The notes under the pieces were generated by a model, which saw nothing but the letters and a program-made list of their open reading frames with translations, did not search any database and was not told the DNA's origin. Positions 44,748 to 53,592 of a stretch of DNA of 64,000 bases are shown here, piece after piece. The position numbers were made by a program, and so were the translations under genes. The first letter of the stretch is position 1. The number at the start of each line of letters is the position of its first letter. This stretch comes from Rhodocyclaceae bacterium (lineage in GTDB: Bacteria > Pseudomonadota > Gammaproteobacteria > Burkholderiales > Rhodocyclaceae). Where the stretch lies: the NCBI GenBank assembly GCA_016791115.1, contig JAEUNL010000019.1:1-64000 (forward strand), written 5' to 3'.

Positions 44748-46022
44748 ATGTCGCCCGCACGCACGCTCTACACCGCCCTGCTCTGGCTGCTGCTGCCGCT
44801 GATTCCGCTGCGCCTGCTGTGGCGCGGGCGGCGCCAGCCCGAGTACCGCGCGCACTGGGGCGAGCGCTTCGCCGGCAAGGCGCCGGTCGCGCGCGGCCCG
44901 ACGATCTGGATCCACGCCGTCTCGGTGGGCGAAACCCGCGCCGCACAGCCGCTGGTGCGGGCCCTGCTTGCCGCCTACCCACAGCACCGCATCCTGCTCA
45001 GCCACATGACGCCGACCGGGCGCGCCACCGCGCGCGAGCTGTTCGCCGCCGATGCCGGGCGCATCGACAGCGTGTATCTGCCCTACGACTATCCGTTCGC
45101 GATCCGCCGCTTCCTCGAGCGCGTGCGGCCCGACTGCGGCCTGGTCATGGAAACCGAAGTGTGGCCCAACCTCGTCGCCGCCTGCGCCGCGCGCCGGCTG
45201 CCGCTGCTGCTGGTTAACGCACGACTGTCGGCCCGTTCGGCACGCGGCTACCGCCGCCTCGGCGCGCTGGCGCGCGACGCCTTCGCCGGGCTCGCGGCCA
45301 TCGGCGCCCAGACCGAAGGCGACGCGCAGCGCCTGCGCGAACTCGGCGCGGGCCAAGTGGAAGTCACCGGCAACCTGAAGTTCGACGCCTCGCCCGACGC
45401 CACACAGCTCGCGCTCGGCAGCCGCCTGCGCGAACGCTTCGGCCCGCGGCCGGTGCTGCTGTGCGCGAGCACGCGCGAGGGCGAAGAAGCGCTCATCCTC
45501 GATGCGCTGGCGCAGGCCGGCGGCGAGTTCCTCACGGTGATCGTGCCGCGCCATCCGCAGCGCTTCGACGATGTCGCGCAACTCGTCGCCGCGCGCGGCC
45601 TCGCCCAGCAGCGGCGCAGCGCCGACGAATCGATCCGCAGCGACACCCGCATCGTGCTCGGCGACAGCATGGGCGAACTGTTCGCCTACTACGCCGCCGC
45701 CGACCTCGCCTTCATCGGCGGCAGCCTGCTGCCGCTGGGCGGCCAGAACCTCATCGAAGCCTGCGCCGTCGGCACCCCGGTGCTGATCGGCCCGCACACC
45801 TACAACTTCCTCGACGCCACCGCGCAGGCCATCGCCGCCGGCGCCGCGCGCCGCGTCGTCGATGCCGGCGACATGGTGGCGCAGGCGCGAACCCTCCTCG
45901 CCGATCGCGCCGCGCGAATCGCCATGGGCGAAGCCGGCCGCCGCTTCGCCGCCACCCACGCCGGCGCCACCGCGCGCACGCTGCAACTCATCGAACGCAC
46001 GCTCGCCAGCGCCCGACGCTGA
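44748..46022 (+). CDS. waaA: 3-deoxy-D-manno-octulosonic acid transferase
   Basis: A 424-residue Kdo transferase. It has an N-terminal membrane anchor (ALLWLLLPLIPLRLLW), the WIHAVSVGETRAAQPLVRALL signature with its catalytic Glu, the LVMETEVWPNL motif, and the CMP-Kdo-binding region SMGELFAYYAAADLAFIGGSLLPLGGQNLIEACAVGTP. It links Kdo to lipid A precursor. It lies directly after waaC. Confidence 0.96.
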   Translation: MSPARTLYTALLWLLLPLIPLRLLWRGRRQPEYRAHWGERFAGKAPVARGPTIWIHAVSVGETRAAQPLVRALLAAYPQHRILLSHMTPTGRATARELFAADAGRIDSVYLPYDYPFAIRRFLERVRPDCGLVMETEVWPNLVAACAARRLPLLLVNARLSARSARGYRRLGALARDAFAGLAAIGAQTEGDAQRLRELGAGQVEVTGNLKFDASPDATQLALGSRLRERFGPRPVLLCASTREGEEALILDALAQAGGEFLTVIVPRHPQRFDDVAQLVAARGLAQQRRSADESIRSDTRIVLGDSMGELFAYYAAADLAFIGGSLLPLGGQNLIEACAVGTPVLIGPHTYNFLDATAQAIAAGAARRVVDAGDMVAQARTLLADRAARIAMGEAGRRFAATHAGATARTLQLIERTLASARR

Positions 46023-46304
46023 ACCGGCCTGCAGCCCGCATGGACAGGCCCTCTGCAGATGGCCCGCCCTGCAGGCCGCGCCGAATGGCGCACGTGGCAA
46101 GGGCAGGCCGCAGAGGGCAGGGGCATGCGGGGTGTGGCGTGAGGGTAACCACGGTGCGTCGGAGATGCAATGCCGCGGTGGCACTGCCCGCAGGCTTGCG
46201 GCTCAGGATCTGGACCCGGCGTTGTCGGAAAAAATTGAGGTGCGTCCCCTATTTCCCTCACGAGAGGTCGTCGGACAGGTTATCGGGTAGTCAGACGAAC
46301 AAAG
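46023..46304. other. Intergenic stretch after waaA
   Basis: GC-rich and without a recognised gene. It contains one copy of the 15-bp direct repeat (46035-46049), and near 46240-46260 a block reading gaggtgcgtcccctatttccc that resembles REP-like elements. It marks the left border of the Rhs accessory segment. Confidence 0.4.
46035..46049. repeat. 15-bp direct repeat, left copy
   Basis: CCCGCATGGACAGGC, identical to bases 48400-48414. The two copies flank the 2.35-kb Rhs/immunity segment between waaA and the pseudouridine synthase gene. Confidence 0.6.
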
Positions 46305-46331
46305 GGCCGCGTCAGCGGCCCTTCTCTTTTA
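46305..46331 (+). terminator. Rho-independent terminator downstream of waaA
   Basis: A 7-bp perfect stem GGGCCGC/GCGGCCC (46305-46311 and 46316-46322) with loop GTCA and a TTCTCTTTT tail. It probably ends the waaC-waaA transcript. Confidence 0.8.
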
Positions 46332-46338
46332 GCAGCTA

Positions 46339-46367
46339 CCCGCGCAGCGGGTGGGAGAGGTTTTTTA
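46339..46367 (+). terminator. Second hairpin with T-run
   Basis: A 6-bp stem ACCCGC/GCGGGT (46339-46344 and 46348-46353) with loop GCA, and six T at 46362-46367 after a short spacer. It is a weaker backup terminator. Confidence 0.4.
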
Positions 46368-46416
46368 CTTCTACCTACAGCAAATCGCCGTGGCGCCAGC
46401 GCCGACTTTCAAGGCT

Positions 46417-46584
46417 ATGCCAATTCAATTCGCGCCTGGCCCCTTATCACTCCCGCTGCTTGCGCAAGCCGCCGAACTGGCGATCCGAGAAAACACCGAA
46501 TCGATCAGTATCGATCTACTCGATCAGGCCGCAGGTGCCGGAATCTACAAGCTGCCAGCGCGGCAGGAAGAAGAGGTCATTTGA
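46417..46584 (+). pseudogene. Short remnant frame, possibly C-terminus of a transposition ATPase
   Basis: A 55-codon frame (MPIQFAPGPLSLPLLAQAA...) with the helical pattern AELAIRENTESISIDLLDQA, which faintly recalls the C-terminus of TniB/TnsC-like ATPases. It has no ATPase motifs and stops at 46584. It lies between two terminators and the Rhs immunity gene. I treat it as a possible remnant, not a proven gene. Confidence 0.25.
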
Positions 46585-46613
46585 AGACCGCCCCCTCTAG
46601 CCCATCCGCAGCT

Positions 46614-46967
46614 TCAAGTTCTCTTTAGCGCGTCAAGAACCTCATTCACGGAGGGCATGATAGATGAGACGAAGTCCTCTTCCGACGCGAAAACTTTTCC
46701 GCAAATCCACTCATCCGCCCCAGACAAAAGACTGGTGATATCTCGGTTAACAACGTCTGAACTGTGAATCATGTTTACGGCATTTCCATTTTGATCAGAA
46801 TTGAGGCGCGTCGGATAAAGATTGTAGTTTTCGTCTAACCATACTCTCGCCCTAAAATTTTTTGGCTGACTTATGCATTCGAATACTTCTATTCGCACAA
46901 ACCGCAGCCATTCCCCGACACGCTCTGGCCACTCGTATACAACTGTCATCTTATAAATCTGGCGCAT
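46614..46967 (-). CDS. Small hypothetical protein, probable Rhs immunity gene
   Basis: A 117-residue acidic, soluble protein (for example RVGEWLRFVRIEVFECISQ and the C-terminal KVFASEEDFVSSIMPSVNEVLDAL). No known family was recognised. It starts 31 bp downstream of the stop of the Rhs C-terminal fragment on the same strand, the usual place of the cognate immunity gene. It is clearly AT-rich against the surrounding LPS genes, which supports recent transfer with the toxin tip. Confidence 0.65.
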   Translation of the reverse strand: MRQIYKMTVVYEWPERVGEWLRFVRIEVFECISQPKNFRARVWLDENYNLYPTRLNSDQNGNAVNMIHSSDVVNRDITSLLSGADEWICGKVFASEEDFVSSIMPSVNEVLDALKRT

Positions 46968-46998
46968 GGTCTTGGTGATCTAACGAACTGTTAGCTAG

Positions 46999-48369
46999 CT
47001 AAAAACCCTGATCACCCTCAACCCAGTCGGTTTCAGATGGGCAACTATCGCCAGTTTGAATCCGGGTGACAAAGCCGCTTCCGCCGCTATCGAGTTTGCA
47101 TATGTAATTACACCGAATTTTCCCGGGGGGAAGGCCAATTCTATTCTGGCTATGCAGTTTGCACTTCTTTTCTGTTGAGTTGCTCTTGCATACCTCGTAT
47201 ATCACGACACCCGTGATAAAACCTAAAACCGCCCCGACGACTGCGCCCGGTGGTCCCGCAATGGCTCCGCCGGCCCCTGCTCCAAGCGCAACCGTGTTTT
47301 TTCCTTCAGGATCAACGTTGCTGAGAGGATTTCCACGAACGTAGCTGTATGTATTGATCCCCCCCGCCAACCCGATCGGATCACTCTCGACATACCTTCC
47401 CGTCCCCGGATCATAATCCCGGAAGTGGTTGTAGAAGAGTCCCGACTCGGCGTCGAAGTATTGACCGGGCATCCGCAGGTTGAAGACGAAACCCCCCAGC
47501 CCCGCCGGGTTCTCGTTCGGCGGCAGTTGCCCGAAGCCGTCCGCATCCCACGCCCAGCGATTGTTGTATTGCGCATCCTGCACCATGCGCGGGGTGTCGA
47601 TCTGGTCGGCGTGGATGAGGTAGACCGTGGGCGGTTGATTGGCGGTGTGCGCCAGCATCAGCACCGGCGTGTCGCCGAGCCAGACGTATTCGCGGATCGG
47701 CGTGCCGCTGGCAGCGTATTCGCCCAGCAGGTGGCCCTGTTCGTCGTAGGCATAGCGCGTGGTGGTGCCGAGCACGGTCTTGGCGGTGCGCTGCCCGAGC
47801 CCGTTGTGCTCGTAGGTGCTGACCCCGGCCGCGGTGGTGAGCGTGGCGAGCCGCCCCCTGAGGTTGTAGGCATAGGTCTTCTGCCCGTCGCCGGTGATGG
47901 CGCCGGTTTCGTTGAAGCTGTAGTTCCTGGCCGGCAGCGGGCCCTGGGCGGCGAGCAGGCGGTTGGAGAGCGGGGCGGTGCTCTTGTAGGTGTAGGCGTA
48001 GTTCGTGCCGCCAATGCCCAGGCTGGTACGGTTGCCCGAGAGGTCGTAGGCATAGCTGCGGCCGATGGCCGATTCACCCACCAGCCGGTCGAGGTTGTCG
48101 TAGAGGTAGCTGCGGTAAACCGGGACACGGTAAACCGCGGTAAACCGCGGTAAACCGGCGCGGTAAACCGGGACAGACCACGATTTCTCACCGGAGCAAA
48201 AGCGGCCCAGCTCGAATTGATTCCCACAACCGTTCTTGACAATCGTGCCTTCGGCTTTTTCCCCGCCATATCGATTCCCGTTGAGCCCTGCATAGCCGAT
48301 GTGGATATTGCCCGAGCATCGATCCAGCGTCCAGCGGGGCGGGGACCAAAGCGCAGTGCAAATGAACAC
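46999..48369 (-). pseudogene. Rhs core C-terminal fragment with toxin tip (rhsCT cassette)
   Basis: A 456-codon frame. The Rhs part starts at about codon 87 (YLYDNLDRLVGESAIGRSYAYD) with YD repeats and ends at the conserved core boundary (ESGLFYNHFRDYDPGTGRYVESDPIGL, then VRGNPLSNVDPEGKN). After it come about 105 residues of variable tip: a glycine-rich hydrophobic helix (GAIAGPPGAVVGAVLGFITGVVIY) and a Cys-rich end with 5 Cys, the likely toxin. The first 85 codons are not Rhs but translate intergenic DNA and the CGGTAAACCG repeat array. The gene is thus a truncated orphan cassette, with no VgrG, PAAR or N-terminal delivery region visible. The toxin activity is unknown. Confidence 0.85.
48113..48170. 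repeat. Five copies of CGGTAAACCG (REP-like array)
   Basis: Copies at 48113-48122, 48128-48137, 48138-48147, 48148-48157 and 48161-48170. Each unit is a small dyad (CGGT..ACCG), and the first and last copies are followed by GGGAC. Unit spacing is irregular and there are no spacers of CRISPR type. The array sits exactly where Rhs homology begins and may be the junction of a rearrangement. Confidence 0.75.
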
Positions 48370-48680
48370 GCCATCAGGCGCTCAGTAGCGAGCCCGAAAC
48401 CCGCATGGACAGGCGCTCCCCGCCTTGCCTGCCCCGAAAAGCCCACTCCGCCTGCCCCGCAGGCCGCCCGTGCCCCGGCGCGCCTATGCACGGGCCTTCC
48501 AGCCCGGCTGGGGGCTTCGCGATCCGCGCCGCCGCCGGGCACCCGCCGCTGCGCTGCTGTCAATGGCGGTCTATGGGCCCGCGGCCTACCACCGCCGCGC
48601 GTGCCGCAACGCCCCGCCGGTCGCCGGGCAGGCGGCGGCCTGCTAGACTGCGCGGCTCGCCACCCGATCCGTGCGCCACG
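48370..48680. other. Intergenic stretch, right border of the Rhs segment
   Basis: About 310 bp, GC-rich, holding the right copy of the direct repeat (48400-48414). A long open frame here is in phase with the downstream pseudouridine synthase but is not family-like. No promoter stands out. Confidence 0.4.
48400..48414. repeat. 15-bp direct repeat, right copy
   Basis: CCCGCATGGACAGGC, identical to the copy at 46035-46049 on the other side of the Rhs segment. Confidence 0.6.
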
Positions 48681-50372
48681 ATGTCCCGCCGCCCGACCCT
48701 CAAGCTCCCCGCCAAGCCGCGCGCCGACAAGACGCGCACCGGCACCGTCCGGCCGACCAGTCCGAAAAAGGCGCCGCGTGGGCAATCCGCAAGTGCCGAG
48801 GCGAAGGCCCGCGCACCGCAGCCGCGCAAGCCGGCGCCGGCAGCGACGGAACCGGCAGCGCGCCCGGCCCGGCCCGCGCGGCGCGACGATGCCGCGGCGG
48901 CGGAACGCCCGCGCCGCGCAAAGCCCGACCCGGCCGCCCCGCGCACGCCGCGCGAGGACCGCTACACCGACGCGCGCCCCCAGCGCAGCGACCGGCCCGC
49001 GCGCACCGCGCCACCGGCGCGCGCCGGCCGGCGCGACGACAGTGCCGAACGCCCACGCCGCAGCGCCGACGAGAATCGCCCGCCGCGTCGGTCGGATGAC
49101 GCAACCCGGCCGCGTCGGGCAGACGATGCTCCGCGCCCCCGGCGGGCAGACGATGCGGCCCGGCCGCGCCGAACCGACGATGCAGCCCGACCGCGCCGCG
49201 CCGACGATGCGACCCGGCCGCGCCGCATGGACGACACCGCCCGGCCGCGCAAGCCGTTCGACGAGAAGCACGACAAACGGCCGCCGCGCGCCGCGCGCCC
49301 CGCGACGGGCGATGCAGACAGCGCGCCGCGCCGCCCGCGCCCGGCGCCGCCGGCCCGCGCATCCGCTTCGCGCCCCGACACCCGCCGGCCCGAGGGTCGC
49401 ACCGGGCGGACCTCGCAGGCCACCCGTGCCGAAGACGACCGATCCACGCGCCCGCCACGGCCGAGCGGCCCGAAAGCGCCATCCCGCGCGGGTTCTGGCG
49501 ATGCCCGCCGGCCGGCGCGCAGCGTCGAAGACCGGCGCGACGCGCGTTACGCGAAGCCGGAACGCGAGCGCCGCCCGGCCGCCAAGCCGCGTTTCGAACC
49601 GGCCGCGCCGGCCGCTGCCGACGCCGCACCGCGCCGCGCCGCGCCCGAGTTGCCGCGGCTCTCGAAGCGCATGAGCGAACTGGGCCTGTGTTCGCGGCGC
49701 GAGGCCGACGAATGGATCGACAACGGCTGGGTGCGCGTCGATGGCGTGGTTGCGGAACTCGGCACGCGCGTGCACCCGAACGCGAAGATCGAGATCGACG
49801 AGGCCGCGCGCAAGCACCAGAGCGAAACCGTCACCATCCTGCTGCACAAGCCGGTCGGCTACGTCTCCGGCCAGGCGGAGGATGGCTACGAGCCGGCGAT
49901 GGTGCTGGTGCGCCCGGAGAACCGCTGGGAAGACGACACGCTGCCGACCGCCTTCAAGCGCGGCCACCTGCGCGGCCTGGCGCCGGCCGGCCGACTCGAC
50001 ATCGACTCGACCGGGCTCTTGGTGTTCACGCAGGACGGCCGCATCGCCAAGCGCCTGGTCGGCGACGACAGCAAGGTGGAAAAGGAATACCTGGTGCGCG
50101 TCGAGGGCACGCTGGTCGAGAACGGCCTCGCGCTCCTGAACCACGGTCTCGAACTCGACGGCAAGAAGCTCAAGCCCGCCCACGTGAGCTGGCAGAACGA
50201 ACACCAGTTGCGCTTCGTGCTGCGCGAAGGCAGGAAGCGCCAGATCCGCCGCATGTGCGAACTGGTCGGCCTGAACGTGACCGGCCTCAAGCGCATCCGC
50301 ATCGGCAGCGTCGTGCTTTCCAAGCTGCCGCCCGGCAAGTGGCGCTACCTGCGGCCGGACGAGAGCTTCTGA
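48681..50372 (+). CDS. RsuA/RluB/RluF-family 23S rRNA pseudouridine synthase with long disordered N-terminus
   Basis: A 563-residue protein. The last 245 residues are a complete enzyme: an S4 RNA-binding domain ([30 protein letters not shown]), HKPVGYVSG, the catalytic Asp in [18 protein letters not shown], and [16 protein letters not shown]. The first 318 residues are low-complexity, Arg/Ala/Pro/Asp-rich and surely disordered, with six tandem 9-residue units of the form DDAxRPRRx (49095-49253). Such tails occur in betaproteobacterial homologues but are unusually long here. The start at MSRRPTLK is chosen because the frame upstream is intergenic. The exact rRNA target is not known. Confidence 0.88.
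   Translation: MSRRPTLKLPAKPRADKTRTGTVRPTSPKKAPRGQSASAEAKARAPQPRKPAPAATEPAARPARPARRDDAAAAERPRRAKPDPAAPRTPREDRYTDARPQRSDRPARTAPPARAGRRDDSAERPRRSADENRPPRRSDDATRPRRADDAPRPRRADDAARPRRTDDAARPRRADDATRPRRMDDTARPRKPFDEKHDKRPPRAARPATGDADSAPRRPRPAPPARASASRPDTRRPEGRTGRTSQATRAEDDRSTRPPRPSGPKAPSRAGSGDARRPARSVEDRRDARYAKPERERRPAAKPRFEPAAPAAADAAPRRAAPELPRLSKRMSELGLCSRREADEWIDNGWVRVDGVVAELGTRVHPNAKIEIDEAARKHQSETVTILLHKPVGYVSGQAEDGYEPAMVLVRPENRWEDDTLPTAFKRGHLRGLAPAGRLDIDSTGLLVFTQDGRIAKRLVGDDSKVEKEYLVRVEGTLVENGLALLNHGLELDGKKLKPAHVSWQNEHQLRFVLREGRKRQIRRMCELVGLNVTGLKRIRIGSVVLSKLPPGKWRYLRPDESF
49095..49253 (+). repeat. 27-bp in-frame tandem repeat encoding DDAxRPRRx
   Basis: Six units inside the N-terminal extension of the pseudouridine synthase. 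The unit varies at positions 4 and 9 (T, P, A and A, T, M). Tandem repeats of this kind expand or contract by slippage, so length may vary between strains. Confidence 0.8.
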
Positions 50373-50429
50373 TCCGCACGCGGCGCCCGCCCTGGCCGGC
50401 CCGCTGGAAGCCAGCCGCAGGCCTCGCGG

Positions 50430-50435
50430 TATAAT
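50430..50435 (+). promoter_or_regulatory. Candidate -10 box before the carbamoyltransferase
   Basis: A perfect TATAAT 57 bp before the GTG at 50493. The -35 region is not convincing. Confidence 0.35.
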
Positions 50436-50492
50436 CCGCGCCTGCCGGACGGCGCGCGGCTGCCGGCCCCCCTCCCATCTAGATCCTGAATC

Positions 50493-52256
50493 GTGACTTC
50501 GGCTCTGACCATACTCGGCCTTTCCGGCGCACTGACACACGACCCCTCGGCCGCCCTGTATGTCGGCGGCAAGCTGGTCGCCGCGGCGGAGGAAGAACGC
50601 TTCGTGCGCGACAAGCATGCCAAGAACCGCATGCCCTACGAGGCGGCGAAATACTGCCTCGAGGCCGCCGGCATCAAGCCGAAGGACGTGCATGCGGTGG
50701 CGATCCCGTTCGCGCCGATCAGCCTTGCCGAGAAGGCGCGCTGGCATTACGCGCGGCGCTACTGGTACGCGCCCGACCGCGGGCTCGACGCGATCCTGAC
50801 GGGCAACCGCCGCTACCACCGCTACCGCGGGCGCATCGAGTGGTGCCTCCAGCAACTCGGCTTCGACGTGAAGAAGACCGAGATCGTGCCGGTCGAGCAC
50901 CACCTCGCGCATGCCTCGAGCGCCTACCACTGCTCGGGCTTCAAGGAGAAAACGGCGATCCTCGGCATCGACGGCAAGGGCGAGTACGCGACCACCTTTT
51001 TCGGCTGGGGCGAGAACGGCACGATCCACAAGATCAAGGAGTTCTACGACCCGGATTCGCTCGGCGGCCTCTATGGCGCGCTGACCGAGTTCCTCGGCTT
51101 CGAGATGCTCGACGGCGAGTACAAGGTGATGGGCATGGCGCCCTACGGCGACCCGACGCGCTACGACTTCTCGCGCCTGGCGCGCTTCGAGAACGGCGAG
51201 CTGGTGATCGACACCGACTATGCCAACGTGATCGGCCTGCGCCGCTACAAGGAGAACGGCAAGGGCTTCTACTTCTCGCCCAAGCTGGTCGGGTGGCTCG
51301 GCCCGCGGCGCGTCGGCGATGTGGCCGACGAGCCCTACATCCACTACGCGGCGAGCATGCAGAAGCTGTTCGAGGATCTGTCGCTCAAGATGATGGATTA
51401 CTACCTCGGCGACATCCTGCGCGAGACGGGGCGGCTGGCCTTCGCCGGCGGCGGCGCGCTCAACGTCAAGCTCAACCAGAAGATCATCGCCCGCCCGGAA
51501 GTGCGCGAGCTGTTCGTGCAGCCGGCCTCGGGCGATTCGGGCACGGCGCTGGGCGCGGCGTCGTACGTCTCGGTGCAGCGCGGCGTGCCGGTCGAGAAGA
51601 TGGAGCATGTCTATCTCGGCCCCGCGTATTCCAACGAGGATGTCGTCGCCGCCTGCGCGCGCCATCCGGCGCAGCCGAAATGGACGCGCATCGACAACGT
51701 GCCGCAGCACATCGCGCGCGTGTTGGCCGACGGCAATCCGGTGGCCTGGTTCCAGGGCCGCATGGAGTTCGGCCCGCGGGCGCTCGGCGGGCGCTCGATC
51801 CTCGGCTGCCCGAGCGTGCCCGGCGTGGCCGACCGCATCAACGCGCAGATCAAGTTCCGCGAGCGCTGGCGGCCGTTCTGCCCGAGCATGCTCGACAGCG
51901 TCGGACCGCAGATGCTGGGCACCGATCACCCGGCACCGTTCATGACCTTCACCTTCGAGGTGGCACCGGGCTGGAAGGAACGCGTGCCCGAAGTGGTGCA
52001 CGAGGACGGCACTGCGCGCGCGCAGGTGCTCAGGCGCGAGTTCAACCCGCGCTACTACGACCTGATGGCGGAACTGGAGAAGCTCACCGGCAACGGCGTG
52101 GTCCTCAATACCTCGCTCAACCGCCGTGGCGAACCGATGATCTGCTCGCCGACCGATGCGCTGAACATGTTCTTCGGCTCCGACCTGCAGTACCTGGTGA
52201 TGGAGGACATCCTCGTCACCAAACCGGGCGTCCCTTCGCAAGGCGCAGCGGGCTGA
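50493..52256 (+). CDS. NodU/CmcH-family O-carbamoyltransferase
   Basis: A 587-residue carbamoyltransferase. The N-terminal Kae1-like ATPase domain starts ILGLSGALTHDPSAAL and continues with EEERFVRDKH, the metal-binding VEHHLAHASSAYH, ILGIDGKGEY, then AFAGGGALNVKLNQKI. The C-terminal domain shows GRMEFGPRALGGRSILG and LNTSLNRRGEPMICSPTDAL. It uses carbamoyl phosphate and ATP to carbamoylate a hydroxyl, usually of a sugar. In this setting the likely acceptor is an LPS or O-antigen sugar. It starts with GTG after a candidate TATAAT. Confidence 0.9.
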   Translation: MTSALTILGLSGALTHDPSAALYVGGKLVAAAEEERFVRDKHAKNRMPYEAAKYCLEAAGIKPKDVHAVAIPFAPISLAEKARWHYARRYWYAPDRGLDAILTGNRRYHRYRGRIEWCLQQLGFDVKKTEIVPVEHHLAHASSAYHCSGFKEKTAILGIDGKGEYATTFFGWGENGTIHKIKEFYDPDSLGGLYGALTEFLGFEMLDGEYKVMGMAPYGDPTRYDFSRLARFENGELVIDTDYANVIGLRRYKENGKGFYFSPKLVGWLGPRRVGDVADEPYIHYAASMQKLFEDLSLKMMDYYLGDILRETGRLAFAGGGALNVKLNQKIIARPEVRELFVQPASGDSGTALGAASYVSVQRGVPVEKMEHVYLGPAYSNEDVVAACARHPAQPKWTRIDNVPQHIARVLADGNPVAWFQGRMEFGPRALGGRSILGCPSVPGVADRINAQIKFRERWRPFCPSMLDSVGPQMLGTDHPAPFMTFTFEVAPGWKERVPEVVHEDGTARAQVLRREFNPRYYDLMAELEKLTGNGVVLNTSLNRRGEPMICSPTDALNMFFGSDLQYLVMEDILVTKPGVPSQGAAG

Positions 52257-52437
52257 CCCGCAGGTCACGTGGCCCCGCCACCGCAGCTTGCCGATCGACC
52301 CGCGGAGCGAGGATTTGGCGCCCGGGCCATGAGATCAGCCAAGGTGCGGCCGCATCCGGGCTGCGACTGCCTCGGTCGTTCGACGTTCGACACGCTGGAT
52401 GCGACTACTTCGACAACCGGGGAAGACTGAGCACGCG

Positions 52438-53592
52438 ATGAACCGCCGGATCAAGATCCTGCAGTTGCAACTGGACTACAACGTCAAGCGCCACGATTTC
52501 GCCGATCTGGCAGAGCAGATCGTGCTCTCCTTCGACCGCGATCGCTACGAGTTCGTCTCGGCCTTCCTGTGCGGCCGGCCGCAGGCGGATGAACCGGCGA
52601 GCCGCGCCGAACGCTCGGTGTATTTCGATCTGACCGATGGCCAGCTCAAGGGCACGCGGATCATGGCGCTGCGCCGCCTGCATCGCTTCTGCCGCGACGA
52701 GCAATTCGACGTCGTCATCTGCCATCGATTCAAGCCGATCAGCATGATGCTCTGGCTCAACCGCTGGCTGCGCATTCCCGCGTGCATCGGCATATCGCAC
52801 GTGATGAACGACTTCGAACGTGCGCAACGACGGATGCAGGTCCGCATGCTGGCAGACCGTCATTGGCGATTCGTCGGCGTTTCGCCCGCCGTCAGGCAGG
52901 CGCTGCTGGATGCGCGCAGCGGCTTCACGCCGGACAATACCGTCGCCATCACCAATGCCATCGACATCGAAAGGGCCGAAGCCGCGCAGCTTGACCGAAA
53001 CCGGGCGCGGAGCGAGCTCGGCCTCCCTGAGGATGCCACCGTGGTCGGCGCAATCGGCCGGCTGGTGCCGGTGAAGGGGCACGCCCATCTGCTGCGCGCG
53101 TTTGCCGATGTCGCCCCCCGCTTCGCATCGGCGCAGCTCGTGATCATCGGAGAGGGGCGGGAACGCACGGCACTGGAGGCACTGATACGCCAACTCGGCC
53201 TTGCGGCGCGCGTCCGCCTGCCGGGCAACATACCGGACGCGCTTCGCTACATGCGTGCATTCGATGTGTTCGCCATGCCCTCGCTGCGGGAGGGACTGGG
53301 CCTCGCACTCATGGAGGGCATGAGCGGGCGCCTTCCGGTGATCGGGTCGGACATTCCGGCCATGCGGGACCTGGTCCGCGGTGCGGGCGGAACCCTGGTT
53401 GCGCCCGGCGACGAGCCTGCCCTCGCCGCCGCGCTCGCCCGCTGGCTTGGCGCGTCGCCGGACGAGCGGGAATCCGGGGGCCGGATTGCATCCGAATACC
53501 TGCAGCGGAATCACAGCATCGCCGATTACCGCAACGCCTATCGAAACCTGGTCGACGAAACACTGCGGCTCAACCTGGAGCGGGCTGCATGA
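52438..53592 (+). CDS. GT4-family glycosyltransferase
   Basis: A 384-residue GT-B glycosyltransferase. The C-terminal GT4 domain has VVGAIGRLVPVKGHAHLLRAF, QLVIIGEGRERTALE and the E-x7-E segment PSLREGLGLALMEGMSGRLPVI. The N-terminal acceptor domain (KILQLQLDYNVKRHDF) is diverged. The start at MNRRIKIL (52438) is used. It is followed by the GT2 gene with a 4-bp overlap, so both probably extend the same glycan. Confidence 0.85.
   Translation: MNRRIKILQLQLDYNVKRHDFADLAEQIVLSFDRDRYEFVSAFLCGRPQADEPASRAERSVYFDLTDGQLKGTRIMALRRLHRFCRDEQFDVVICHRFKPISMMLWLNRWLRIPACIGISHVMNDFERAQRRMQVRMLADRHWRFVGVSPAVRQALLDARSGFTPDNTVAITNAIDIERAEAAQLDRNRARSELGLPEDATVVGAIGRLVPVKGHAHLLRAFADVAPRFASAQLVIIGEGRERTALEALIRQLGLAARVRLPGNIPDALRYMRAFDVFAMPSLREGLGLALMEGMSGRLPVIGSDIPAMRDLVRGAGGTLVAPGDEPALAAALARWLGASPDERESGGRIASEYLQRNHSIADYRNAYRNLVDETLRLNLERAA

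Noticed and set aside
43518-46184. An 888-codon frame opposite waaC and waaA
   Set aside because: It is a shadow frame. The plus-strand genes carry full heptosyltransferase and Kdo-transferase motifs.
48113-48170. Short repeats resembling a CRISPR array
   Set aside because: Units of 10 bp with irregular 0-5 bp gaps and no unique spacers of 30-40 bp. No cas genes are nearby.
47658-52268. A 1536-codon open frame on the minus strand
   Set aside because: It is antisense to the pseudouridine synthase and carbamoyltransferase genes, which have clear motifs. Long antisense frames are expected in such GC-rich DNA, and no protein family is visible in it.
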